This document shows, one piece after another, positions 1 to 9,918 of a DNA stretch of 64,000 bases. A program made the translations under genes and the position numbers. A model generated the notes under the pieces. It saw only the letters and a program-made list of their open reading frames with translations. It ran no database searches and was not told the DNA's origin. Origin of the DNA: Talaromyces rugulosus (lineage: Eukaryota; Ascomycota; Eurotiomycetes; Eurotiales; Trichocomaceae); NCBI RefSeq assembly GCF_013368755.1, contig NC_049564.1, forward strand, positions 2,240,001 through 2,304,000. Direction: 5' to 3'. The stretch's first letter is position 1; each line of letters opens with the position of its first letter.

Positions 1-669
1 AAAGGTATGGCTCTGGCTGGACTGATGTAAAGGCTCTCCGAGCTGTGGTTTTGCCTGTAAGCCTTGGTTGATCCGGAATTCACACTAAAAAACATGTTAG
101 TAGTGGCAAAATTGCAACACAATTTAGCGCTCTTCCTGCGTTGGGTCTTGGCCGACTTACGTGAAAACCCGCGTCTTCTAACCTCACTATTTTTGACGGG
201 CTGTAGATAACAAGGCCTCTAACCACTAAAGCATCGAATTTTGCTAGCATGGTACCGTGGTGTACATGACTCAAGTCCGTTACCGGAAGAGCACTAGTAA
301 TATCCGTCATGGGGACTTCCGGGGTTTAAAAAAGCAATATATGTGAGTGTATAGGTGGGTAATTTGGCTCACGTGCCGTGTTAGGGAAAAGAAAAGAAAA
401 AGAAGGAAAGGCTATAGTTTGTATATTAATTTCTTCAGCTCGGGGAGGTGCTCCAACCAGGTTAGCTCCGGGGCTGGCTTCGGGGAACTATAAGCGTATA
501 TGTCAACTGGCCCCTCCGCAGGAATGGCTCACAACGTGTAGAAGTCTTTAATAAGGTCGCCGAAGAGTACTTCGAGAGTACTTTCTCGATGTATATATAG
601 CTGACGTGACACATGAAGACAATCTAGTATCTACCAATTAACGGGACCTTGGCTAGTGACAAAGACTCA
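1..669. other. Intergenic stretch upstream of the CorA-like gene
   Basis: No convincing gene is seen. A short minus-strand reading frame (80-310) has no recognisable domain. The stretch contains a purine-rich run near 385-410 and a TATA-like element at 592-599, which is listed separately. Confidence 0.5.
592..599 (+). promoter_or_regulatory. TATA-like box of the CorA-like gene
   Basis: The octamer TATATATA lies about 70 nt before the proposed ATG at 670. The position suits a core promoter element, but the assignment rests on sequence and spacing only. Confidence 0.35.
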
Positions 670-2632
670 ATGAAAACTAAAGGCACCAAAGAAAGCACAG
701 CGATGAACCCCTTCTATAAGCTTCCAAAACCTCCCAGTTTCTCTCATTTAGAGTCATCTATCGTTCAAAATGAAGTGAAACCACGGCCAAACTCGTTGGA
801 GATGAACAATGTATGGCATAATGCGCGGTTACCTTCTCGACAAGTTAACGAATTTGATCTCAAATATTCCCTAGATCCGTATCTGGATGACTTGAGTGAT
901 GTGGATTCCGTACATGGGGCTCTGAAAGCTGTTCAGATGAATACGCACCTTGCCAATAAAGCCAATTTCTCCGATTGTACATCCATTCGATGCTTGAAGG
1001 TTGACATGGCCTCCATAGGTATGTGAAATATGGTCTTTATTTCCAGATATAATGCAATTCTCACTACGGTAGAATGGAATGATATGGATGATAATGATCT
1101 TTCTTGTCTATTGGAGGTAGGATTGAGTTTTTTTTCTTTTTCTCAAACAACTAGAGTACTGATTAACTTGAACAGCAATATCGAGATTTGCGCGAGAGAT
1201 CGGAAAGGGAAACAGCAAATTTACCTCTTAGTGACTCTTCAACACCAAAAAAACTGCTGGTACTGTAAGAGAACGAATCTGATGATCCCCTAGACATGTA
1301 AAACTGACCGGTCCAGATTCGTTCCTTTGATTCCGATGGCTGGAACCTCGTTCGGGAATAAGATACCAATTACACAATCTCAAGCAGCAGAAGTTTTCTC
1401 GTCCCTGAAGCTGAATCCATTATTCTTCTTGAATATGCTCGGGCGTCCAGACTACTGGGCTCCCCAGACCAGGTGGAAGTTCTCCTCACACAACCATCTT
1501 GAATCTTGCGGTTCGTACTTGCTTTGTTATAACCCAAACTTGATGACGAGAAAGTTACTAAATGGTAAAACATTTGTAGACTTTTTCTGCCAGCATCCAC
1601 GGTGGAATCTCGATGTTCAAGGTGCCCCTCTTTCAACATGTTTGCGATATGAGGTATCCACCGGCCAGATAATTTATATCATCGCCCACAAAGAAAATGA
1701 TAGTAGCGTGGAAGCTCTTACACAGATAATTTGCAAATCAATACGAACGCCTGCGGAGCTAACTAGTGACCCTTTTGATTTACACGTCCTTTTGTCAACT
1801 TTATCATTTGAGGCGTCCAAGTATCACGTTACCCATTTCCGTCGTTTCATGTGGTCTCAGGTTAGAAAATTCCTTCTATTGTCATCGAAATATTATTCTA
1901 ACCTGAGTTGCGAAGTTCAATCGAGTTGAAGAGCAGATTGCAGGGGTCCAAACCAAGGACCGAAAAGAACTTCGAGAGCTCACACGACAGCTACAGATTA
2001 TCTCGCAGAATGCAGATTCGCATATTGCCAACGCCGATGTAGCTATGATGTCAGCCAGGTGCATTCAAGCATCACATGCAAAGATGCACCTCGCTCTAAA
2101 GAGTCTACCATGCAGAACAGAGAAAGCGGCAGACGCAATTGACTATGTAATACAGTCTTTGGAGAAGCAAAAGCTCTGGTTCTTGAACTATAAGAATAGA
2201 AAAGACGGTATGATGAGCCTCGTTTTCAACTTGGTCACGCAGCAAGACGCAGCGAATACCATTGAGATTGCAGCCGATACCAAACGTGACAGCACTAGTA
2301 TGAACGCTATTGCGGCGTTGACGATGATTTTCCTGCCTGGCACATTTACAGCGGTACGAATTTTTTTTTTTTTTTTTAAAAAAAACACCTCGGCTCCAGT
2401 GTTTCTTGTCGCTAATATAAACAAGACCATTCTCGGGGCAGGGATATTCTCGGCGAATTTAAGCGGTGATGGGATTCACGTCTCTAACCTCTGGTGGCTT
2501 TGGATCGCTTTTACAGCCCCACTGACAATTGGGGTTGTCATTGGTTGGTGGTACTACTACGGTTTAAAGGAGAAAAATATACGTAGTAAGTCTCAAGATG
2601 AAGAAGATAAACGGAAAGAGACGCCAGTTTAG
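670..2632 (+). CDS. CorA-like Mg2+ transporter-family membrane protein
   Basis: This is a fungal CorA-like transporter-family protein, presumably in a membrane; its substrate is unknown. I model seven exons with introns 1019-1072, 1117-1175, 1265-1316, 1511-1579, 1861-1915 and 2354-2425, giving 533 aa with no internal stop. The cytosolic half carries the family signature GRPDYWAP, then DFFCQHPRWN and VQGAPLS after splicing. A long helical region follows, then QQDAANTIEIA, TKRDSTSMNAIAALTMIFLPGTF-type sequence (first membrane segment) and a second membrane segment, LWWLWIAFTAPLTIGVV. The classical GMN loop of bacterial CorA is absent, as is usual for this fungal group. The ATG at 670 is preferred; the next in-frame ATG is at 702. 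A TGA at 1024 falls inside the first 54-nt intron. The last intron contains a T(17)A(8) run. Magnesium transport is inference from the family name. Confidence 0.75.
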
Positions 2633-3839
2633 CATTGGATCGGAGCATTGTTCTGTCTCATTAGCATTGGTGTTTTTGAAATGTGTATGTTTTTAACTAT
2701 TATTTAACAATCAATCAAATTTTTCTAGACGGTTTGGTAGAATCTAGATACCAGAGGGTCGTTTATTGTCGTATATGTCGCTTACATCCTCCAGTTGGTT
2801 GTATAGAAACTAGTGTTTTATTTCTTTAGTATCGTTCCCAGACAAGAGAGACAAAGGAGAGAAGAAGGGAGAAGAGAGATTAGGCCTGTGGATGGTCACG
2901 ATAGGTAAAAGATTTAATCAAGCCATTAAATTATATCTTGGTAATAGATTAAAGACTGTTATCTGTAACTGGTTACAACTGTTGCAAATATTTCTGCCTC
3001 CCTGTTTCTTGAAGTGCTATATTAGTACAATTTTACGCAGGAGCTACTTCTAGCTTTTGACCTTGTGTCAACCTTCAGGGTTACTAACCAAATCAGTCCC
3101 AATTCGTCACTAGGCAGCTTAACCTGCTTGGGAGTGTAATTCGCTGACCCCCCTATATTCCTTGGAATCACGCGATTGGATCAAACTAGTGAGAAAACGC
3201 CTATATAAACCGATCCAATTGTCATGTAAATTAGAATTCCATGCTCATAGATTACACCAATTTCACACATATTTTTACCCCCAATTTCCGCCATATTATT
3301 AAGCAAGTGCCAAGATCCCGAAGTTCGACAACCTCATAACATGTCTAGAGACGTAACCTCGAAACTTTTCAATCCTTCCTGAACATGTTGACAGGTAGAC
3401 TCGCCCGGCGTTTTTTTTTTTGGGTATTTTCTTCTTCTTTCTTTTCTTTCTATTTTGAAAAGAAATGCTATCTATCACCATGTTCGTTTTTTCTGTCTGG
3501 TATTCTATGAGCGCGTGACTTGTACGGGATGAAAGCGAACCATGGAAATTGAGCGAGGCTACACCTTCCAATCTACCTTTCTGTCTACACCTTCCCCGAA
3601 TCTCTATCCTCTCCTTCCATTCTGCTCAGCCTGCGAAAGGTAGATGGCGTTGGTCTTTCATCTGATCTAGTAAGTATCCTAAAACCTACATCTTATCAAG
3701 CATCGCAACCCACCTGACACCATGGCAACAGACTTGGGGCAAATGCTCCCACCTTCAACCCCTGCGTCTGTCTCTCGCTCTGCCTCGTTCTCGATCGGTT
3801 GTTCGACAATGATCTGGTCTTGTCACACGACACCGTGCC
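2633..3839. other. Intergenic stretch between CorA-like and HNH genes
   Basis: No gene is supported. It contains the first palindrome of the TGTAAC/GTTACA type at 2964-2977 and a T-run with pyrimidine-rich sequence at 3410-3455. A minus-strand frame at 3299-3571 is rich in low-complexity lysine and has no domain. Confidence 0.45.
2964..2977. repeat. Palindrome copy 1 (TGTAAC-TG-GTTACA)
   Basis: Six-base inverted arms with a 2-nt centre. It is one of four related palindromes found only in the first 7.3 kb of the window. Confidence 0.6.
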
Positions 3840-4810
3840 ATGTCATCCTATAACGAAAACCAACCTGTCAATTCAAGCGCCTTTTCCGAATTGACAAAGC
3901 TTGAAGTTAGGCGAGCCGCTGATAACGCATGTTGGGCATGCCAAACACCTGATACAGACGTCGCCCATGTGATTGCGCAAGTGGATGGTCAGGTAGATAG
4001 ACATCATTTTCTCTACTAAATGATAATATACACTGACAAGCTGTGATATAGGTCCAGATTTGGAAAGAAGCTGCGCTATTCAATAGTGACACCGATTTCA
4101 AAACCATCGCAAATGGGATTGCTCTATGTCCCACATGTTATCGCAATTTTGATAATACAGCTGATCCTGGTTTCATTTTCTTCCCCACCGACTTACAATT
4201 CTTCATCGACTTTGAAATCAACGACCAAGATCGACGACGCAATGATGCTGGTTTGAGACGACGTGTACCAACCGCAGAAGATTACAAAGCCCACCAACTA
4301 AGGACCAACACGATTCCATCCGATGCTAAGGGGGGTCTCTATCGATGTGTCTTCTTGAAGAATTTTGTCTTAGGAGGACGGTTTCCTGCGATAATGCCCG
4401 ATCTTTGCAAACATCGAACTTGGCATGGAAACCCAATAGCATCGCTTAGGCGGGCTTTTGCGGTGCTTGGCACCCCACGGGTCTACATTCTCGACAAAAG
4501 GATTCGCGATGATCTCGAGAAATTGCGATATCTATACTTTGTCGCAGATCAACCGAAACCGATTGATTCTCTTCTCTACGACATGTATAGGTTAACTCCT
4601 TCAACAACCTCTAAGCGTCCACTAGAAGAAGAGCAACAACCCAGCCAGTCTCCAAGTAAAAAACCAAAACTTGACAACATCGAATCAAATACCAATGACC
4701 GGAGACCAACACCTTCAAATTCCCGAACACACCTGCATTGGGTTCTCGGGCCAGAGGTTACTACAAATCAGGTCATTCAGATGTACTCACCCTTGTTCTC
4801 TCCAGCTTGA
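3840..4810 (+). CDS. Fungal HNH-nuclease-domain protein
   Basis: Two exons (3840-3992 and 4052-4810; intron 59 nt) give 303 aa. Near the N terminus the protein has a cysteine/histidine arrangement typical of fungal HNH-nuclease signature proteins: CWAC, then AHVIAQ, then LCPTCYRNFD followed by a hydrophobic FIFFPTDLQFFIDFE segment. The two CxxC pairs and the conserved His are all present, so a metal-bound beta-beta-alpha fold is likely. The C-terminal third is Ser/Pro/Lys-rich (KRPLEEEQQ, KKPKL) and could carry a nuclear localisation signal. In filamentous fungi this family is expanded and uncharacterised; whether it cleaves DNA is unknown. A perfect 16-bp palindrome lies 23 nt beyond the stop codon. 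Confidence 0.75.
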
Positions 4811-4832
4811 GCAATGTGTTTCGCTACACCCG

Positions 4833-4848
4833 CTGTAACCGGTTACAG
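4833..4848. repeat. Palindrome copy 2 (perfect 16 bp)
   Basis: CTGTAACCGGTTACAG is a perfect inverted repeat with no spacer, located just after the HNH gene stop codon and just before a transporter fragment. Confidence 0.75.
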
Positions 4849-4877
4849 ACTCGCTACTTTCTACTTATATCGTATCT

Positions 4878-5175
4878 TTGCGACTAGTCGGATCTTTTAG
4901 CTATGCTGTTGATTCATTGATACAACTTCTCCAATCGATCATTTCCTCCCAGGCTATCCTCGAGTTCCAACCGTCGTTTACTACAACTCTTACCATTGCT
5001 GTGTATATAGGCATGCTGGTCAGTGCCCTATTCTGGGGTTTGTCAGCCGATGTAATTGGTTGTCGATTCGCTTCAACGTCTCTCTCTTCATCTCATCTAT
5101 TTTCACTATCGTTGCAGGCGCGTCGCCGAACCGGATCGTGCTAGGACTATTCATCGGCTTAAGCGCAGAAGCATG
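4878..5175 (+). pseudogene. MFS transporter fragment, frameshifted
   Basis: The translation contains two transmembrane segments and the A-like signature of major facilitator transporters: SIISSQAILEFQPSF, then IGMLVSALFWGLSADVIG. The frame breaks in the next segment. After CGATTCGC a single base appears lost, and reading continues in another frame as FNVSLFISSIFTIVAGASPN and LGLFIGLSAE. Only about 100 residues of a normally 500-residue protein remain, and neither the start nor the remaining ten helices are seen nearby. It is a paralogue of the type represented by the intact gene at 16201-17805 (compare GAIFWGFGCDVFGRRWAFN there) but not a direct copy. It is probably a decayed relic trapped between two palindromes (4833 and 5395). 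Confidence 0.75.
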
Positions 5176-5394
5176 TCCTCTACATCTCGGGCTGAACTGA
5201 TCAACCGGCCCTCGTTATTGTTAACATACTTGATACTGTTAGGAAGATTTAGAGGTAATGGACATCTCTGCATTTGCTTAAACTATCGAAAAGTAAGAAT
5301 CGGTTCACCGTAGAAGCCATAACGCTTATTAAAAACAGGGATACCGAGAAATCAAAACATGAAAATTTTTAGTAATAGTCAACGGGGGCCCTCT

Positions 5395-5407
5395 GTAACC
5401 TGGTTAC
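5395..5407. repeat. Palindrome copy 3 (GTAACC-T-GGTTAC)
   Basis: Six-base inverted arms with a 1-nt centre. On the minus strand it overlaps the TAA stop codon (5404-5406) of the long gene that ends here. Confidence 0.6.
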
Positions 5408-7992
5408 TCTGAATCTGCACTGCCCTCGTCAACATAGTCGTCTTCAACATCTTTCTCCTCCTCGCTTTCTAGTTCCACATCGGACTCGATGTTTGTTTGG
5501 GATGATTGACCGCTGGAGTGTGACTTGTCTTGGTAGACAGTTTGCTCTGTACAGCTTAGGGTTTGGAAACGTCGGGTGACAAGAGAATTCGCTGCACATT
5601 CCCAAGACTGCACGTAGCTCTGAAGAGCTGGTAAGTCTCCACCTAGTAAAATCCCTAGCTCACTCAGCACAGAGTAATCGTCAAAAGTTCTCCGGAGTCC
5701 GATGGCTTCCGCGAGTGGGGAGATGCCGCTCAGGGGGTCATGGACGAAGGGGGGTCGACTTTCGGCGAACTTCTCACCATATGCAGACTGTCGCATCGGC
5801 CAGGAGGATAGACGATGATTAGTGATATCCTGCAATGAAACGCCGTTCTCCAAAGTTGCCTCGTCTGATAAATAATCACGCACCCGCAGAAGCTGTGGCT
5901 GCAAGGCGTATCGGCTACCTCGAGAAGAGGTAGCCACAGTGCTCCTCAGTAAGCGAACAGCTCCCAGCGGAATCGGTGAGTTCTTGACATGATACCTATC
6001 TGTGGATAGGATTTGCTCAAGAATTTCTTGGTCCAAGACCGCCCCTCGTTGCTTCCGACCCTCGAAACCTGGTTTGGAGACATTTGCGTCATACTCCTCC
6101 ATGAATTGCCGTAGATCTCGCGGGTCTGCTGTGCCTATAAGGATACAGTCACAGGATTTGATGTTCTCTATCGAGATAGGCACAATAGCCCGTAGGGTCT
6201 TCTCTTCCAGAGTTCTTTGCGGCTTGCTTGGAAAGTGAAAGCAGGTACTATCCTCTAAAGCATATATGGTGGGATTGGGCCATGACACAAAGAAGATTTC
6301 CTTTTCTCGTCTCGGCTGTAGCAAGACATTCAGAAGAAAGAAAATTGGGTGCGACTCCACCACCTGCTGGACTAGGCCGTACTGCTGTGACCTGCACTGG
6401 TGATCTGTGACTTTTCCCACTTTCATCTCACTTTTCAGATGGTGTTGATGGATTACGGCTTCTTGACTCGCAATCATGCCCAGCAAGCCGTTAAAAATCC
6501 ATCTAAAAACATTGGCGAAGTCGACAAAACCTTCAAGAGTAAAACCCCTTAAATCGAAGTCTTTTTACCCGTAGATCGACATGGCATCAATAAAGATCTG
6601 TTCAGAATTTGATCTAATCTTCTCCGTCAAATTACCGATCATCTGCTCGATACCCAAAACGGGCTTGGATCGCCACGGTGCAAGAACGTTTCGATGCTTT
6701 CGTCGCGGTTCATCTTTCTTTCCATTTCTGAACCATGCAACTGTGTCCTTTCCATGAAGCATCCCGGTAGTGAAGTCAGTAAAATTGGCCATCTCCGAGA
6801 TCTTTGCCAATCATTCCAGGCGGAGCTCGTAGCTGGATTGTGCTCGCAGCCCGATCGCCGTCGCTAACTTCTTCGTGTGGTCCTCACATGCTAATCTTTT
6901 CCCGTTGGATAGTTGGTCGGTGATATCTCTCAATGCTCGCGAATTCTGACGCACAATCTCAAAAGTTCTTTTCTGAGATTCGAGGCTCCAATTGCTCGAG
7001 AGTGCATCCAAAGTCCGCATGATCTGCATTATGAGAAACTCATTCATGACACACATGCAGCCATTATCCATAACGCCATCGATACTATCGTTCTGTTGAG
7101 AATTGAGAGGCTGGGTAACAGACGCAGTTGAAGGCAGCAGGCCGGAGACAGGGGTTTGAGATGTTGCATTGCCAGAAGTGTCTGTCTGTAACCTAGTTAC
7201 AGAGTCGTTTTCCTAAGGTTCTATATCAGTTGATTCCACAACAAATGGTGACTTAGCGCCTTAGAAGCTTACCTCGCCTATGATTCCTGTCAATGTTAGG
7301 CCATGTGTCAGCATGCCATTGTGACCGATGCTCATCTCAAGTCCTGATCCAAAATGAAGCAGTTCTTCTGTCGACAAAGCAGGCACACCATCAGGGAACT
7401 GTTCTGCTAACTCCAGAGCGTTCTGTAGATCTGTGCCACCTGGGATTAGGGAGCACTTTTGGTTTCTTCCACCCCTTGACCTTCGCTGATACAGTACACG
7501 GTTGAGATATTTCATGGCTTTGCCATAATCTGGCACACGTTTCGCGAGGCTCCTTGACTTATAAGTGAATCCGTAAGCCTCATTCAAGGTCAAGAAATCA
7601 GCACCGCGATCTCCCCATAGCCTTTTGATCTCGTTCTGTGCGTAGGCACGCTTGGCAAGATTGGCAGCTCTGTTCTGGGCTGCTTTCTCGACATCTGACC
7701 AGAGCTCCTTGTATCGCTTGGTCTGTCTATATGCCTCAAAGTCATGTCGTGTGTTTTGCCCCAGCTGGTACCAGGCCTCTTTGTAGGTGTCATTCAGTTC
7801 TTCCAGGGTGGTTGACATATCTGATAGAACAGAAGCACCTTCATCAAGGTATTTATTATACTCCTCTGCTGGGAGGATCTGTTTCCAGACTTCCATTTGT
7901 TTGATCAAAATGTTTATGTCTTTGAAGGTAAAACCTCCAATTTCAACGCCATCTTCCCACTTACGCTGTACCAGAGCCACTGGCAGCGCCAT
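5404..7992 (-). CDS. Unrecognised long protein, possibly disrupted
   Basis: I do not recognise this gene. Reading downward from the ATG at 7992, exon 1 (7992-7273) is followed by a 60-nt intron (7213-7272), a second exon, an in-frame 66-nt intron (6503-6568, GTAAAA...TTTTTAG, which removes a TAA) and a last exon (6502-5404). The same frame runs through, giving about 800 residues. Visible features are a charged helical N terminus (about residues 1-140), a Ser/Thr/Gln-rich linker after exon 1, and a very acidic C terminus (ESDVELESEEEKDVEDD). One in-frame TGA remains at 6808-6810 (RLE-stop-LAKISEM). It may lie in an intron starting at a GTGAGG donor near 6887, or be a real nonsense mutation; I cannot decide. 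Palindrome copy 4 lies inside the coding sequence and copy 3 overlaps the stop. The other possibility is two or three separate short genes. Confidence 0.5.
7185..7203. repeat. Palindrome copy 4 (8-bp arms, CTA centre)
   Basis: TCTGTAAC and GTTACAGA arms flank CTA. It lies in the proposed second exon of the long minus-strand gene, next to its first intron. Confidence 0.65.
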
Positions 7993-9918
7993 CGTAAGAA
8001 AAATATGAGTTGGTGGAAATAGTCAAGAGTGAGAAATGAGAGTGAGAAATGAGTCGAGAAAGAGAACGAGCGAGAGACGAGACTGTCTGGTTGAAGGGCT
8101 GCAGAAACGAGTGCGCAGTGAAAGATGGAAAAAAGTGAGTATCAGCAGGTGGCCAGCAGATGACTCTCCTCAGGGATTCGATAACAAACGGTCTGATTGA
8201 ATGTTGAAGGGCCGCCTTCCTCTTTGGGCCAGCCACGGTCACGTGTTGCGCTAGCGAGCTCACACCACAAAGATACTCTCGAGCCCTGCTTTCTTTCTCT
8301 TTCCTCGTTATCACTAGTTAGCCTCAATATGAGCATTTTACCTATCTTAGGCTGTCAACATTGGACGATATGAAAAGGTAGCTACATTCTAACTTTAGTA
8401 AATGTCTTTAAGACTCCTATAACTCAATTACAATGAGAATAGCTAGAAGTGTCATGAAGAAGGTCATCGGTGGGCTAATAGCCATGTAACGCGCTTATAG
8501 CTTCGAAATCTCTTTTAGCTATTTACCTAGAGGCTTGACGTGACAAGTGATGTTCTTTGATGGCGGATCAGGCAACAACCATGACAACGACACCTTAGAG
8601 ATAGCACCTTTACATACCTCTGCGTATTTATCTAAAATACCAGTTAATACTGGTTACAGCGTTCTTTTTGAGCCAAATTATCCCGGTTAGTCTTGAATGC
8701 TTTTATTTAAGACTTTGAAAATAACTTTGTTTTAATAGAAACCGATTCATTAATTAACAACGCGGTTTGCGCACCGGTATACATGTATATATCTACGTTA
8801 ATACCAATGTACATCAACTGCCAGCAGAAACTATCAATGGATACCTTGAGTGTTCAAGGTTGAGTATACATAGTAGACACATCAATTGATCCCAAAATAC
8901 GGTTGAACCACATGCAGTTGGCTACGTAGCTGGCCGCTGAACATATAACATTTAAAAATATACCAGATATATCATCAAGTATAATTATATTAATTTATAG
9001 AAAATTAAAAGTTGTTCGCACGGCAAATTGAGATATATTGAGGGAATTCCTCTACGGAAACGCTACTGTGCAGTGGTTTGTCATCACAAGGTATCAGACA
9101 AGAGTCCAAGTTTCACTTAAAGATCCTTACGTACTCGAATAGACCTCAGCTTACTTTTTCTGCACGAAGAGGGGCAGTAAAAAGACACACTGCTTAAATT
9201 CGTGACGTAGTAATGGCGGTCCTACCTTGGAATAACGCAACCGGTTTTGATACGAGGGAGTTTTCTGGGTGCTGGAGGTGAATATCTGCATAACATAGCA
9301 TCAAGAATCTCTAATATCTATCATTCCCCAAAAGTGGGCTGCGAACAATGTGGCATAGTGTCACCGGGAACAAAACAGGTGTGAAAAATGGATGTTGTCC
9401 GTCGCGCACATGTGGACTACTACCACATCGGGTCAGGAATCGGAGTCCCTATAGGAATAGTGCCAAGGTTCCCGCATTTCATATCTAAAACAGGTGTACG
9501 ATTGTCCTAAAAAGGTCAATCCTACCCCAGTAGGCTCACTTCTGTGTCTGGGAGTGGGAGTGGGCACTTCAATTAGCCCGAACGTACCCATCAAAGAGCC
9601 GCATTTTAGCAACCATAAGATGGCCTGATTGGGTCGGAAATTATATCCACGATAATATTGCCCAGGTTCGCTTGTTTAGACCCAGGCTGACGCCAAAATC
9701 AAAGTTGGAAATGCTTGGCAGTCAGGCATAACCGGATTCGTACGTGTCGATCCTCGCTGCAAAATTACGTCGTTCGACAAACACTCCCTATTCTACTCCT
9801 AGTCGCTACAAACTCTCTCTTATTGTCGAGTTTCCAAAAAAAAATACACGCCCTTTTCGGAGGTTCTTGGCAACCATGTACGAGCCTACCCGAGAAAGGC
9901 AAATTCAACAACATTGCC
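7993..9918. other. Intergenic, partly AT-rich
   Basis: The leader of the minus-strand gene (7993-8130) is pyrimidine-rich on that strand. From 8340 to about 9100 the sequence is AT-rich with short direct and inverted scraps, including CCAGT-TAAT-ACTGG at 8640-8653. No domain-bearing frame is seen on either strand up to the start of the regulator gene at 9919. Confidence 0.45.

Noticed and set aside
1019..1046. In-frame TGA at 1024 in the CorA-like gene, taken at first as a nonsense mutation
   Set aside because: A 54-nt intron (1019-1072, GTATGT donor, CTCAC branch-like site, GGTAG acceptor) removes it and keeps the frame.
6503..6568. In-frame TAA at about 6566 in the long minus-strand gene
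   Set aside because: A 66-nt intron with GTAAAA donor and TTTTTAG acceptor removes it in frame, so it is not evidence of decay by itself.
8340..9700. AT-rich stretch examined for a transposon or RIP-mutated element
   Set aside because: No terminal repeats, target-site duplications or recognisable transposase remains could be read.
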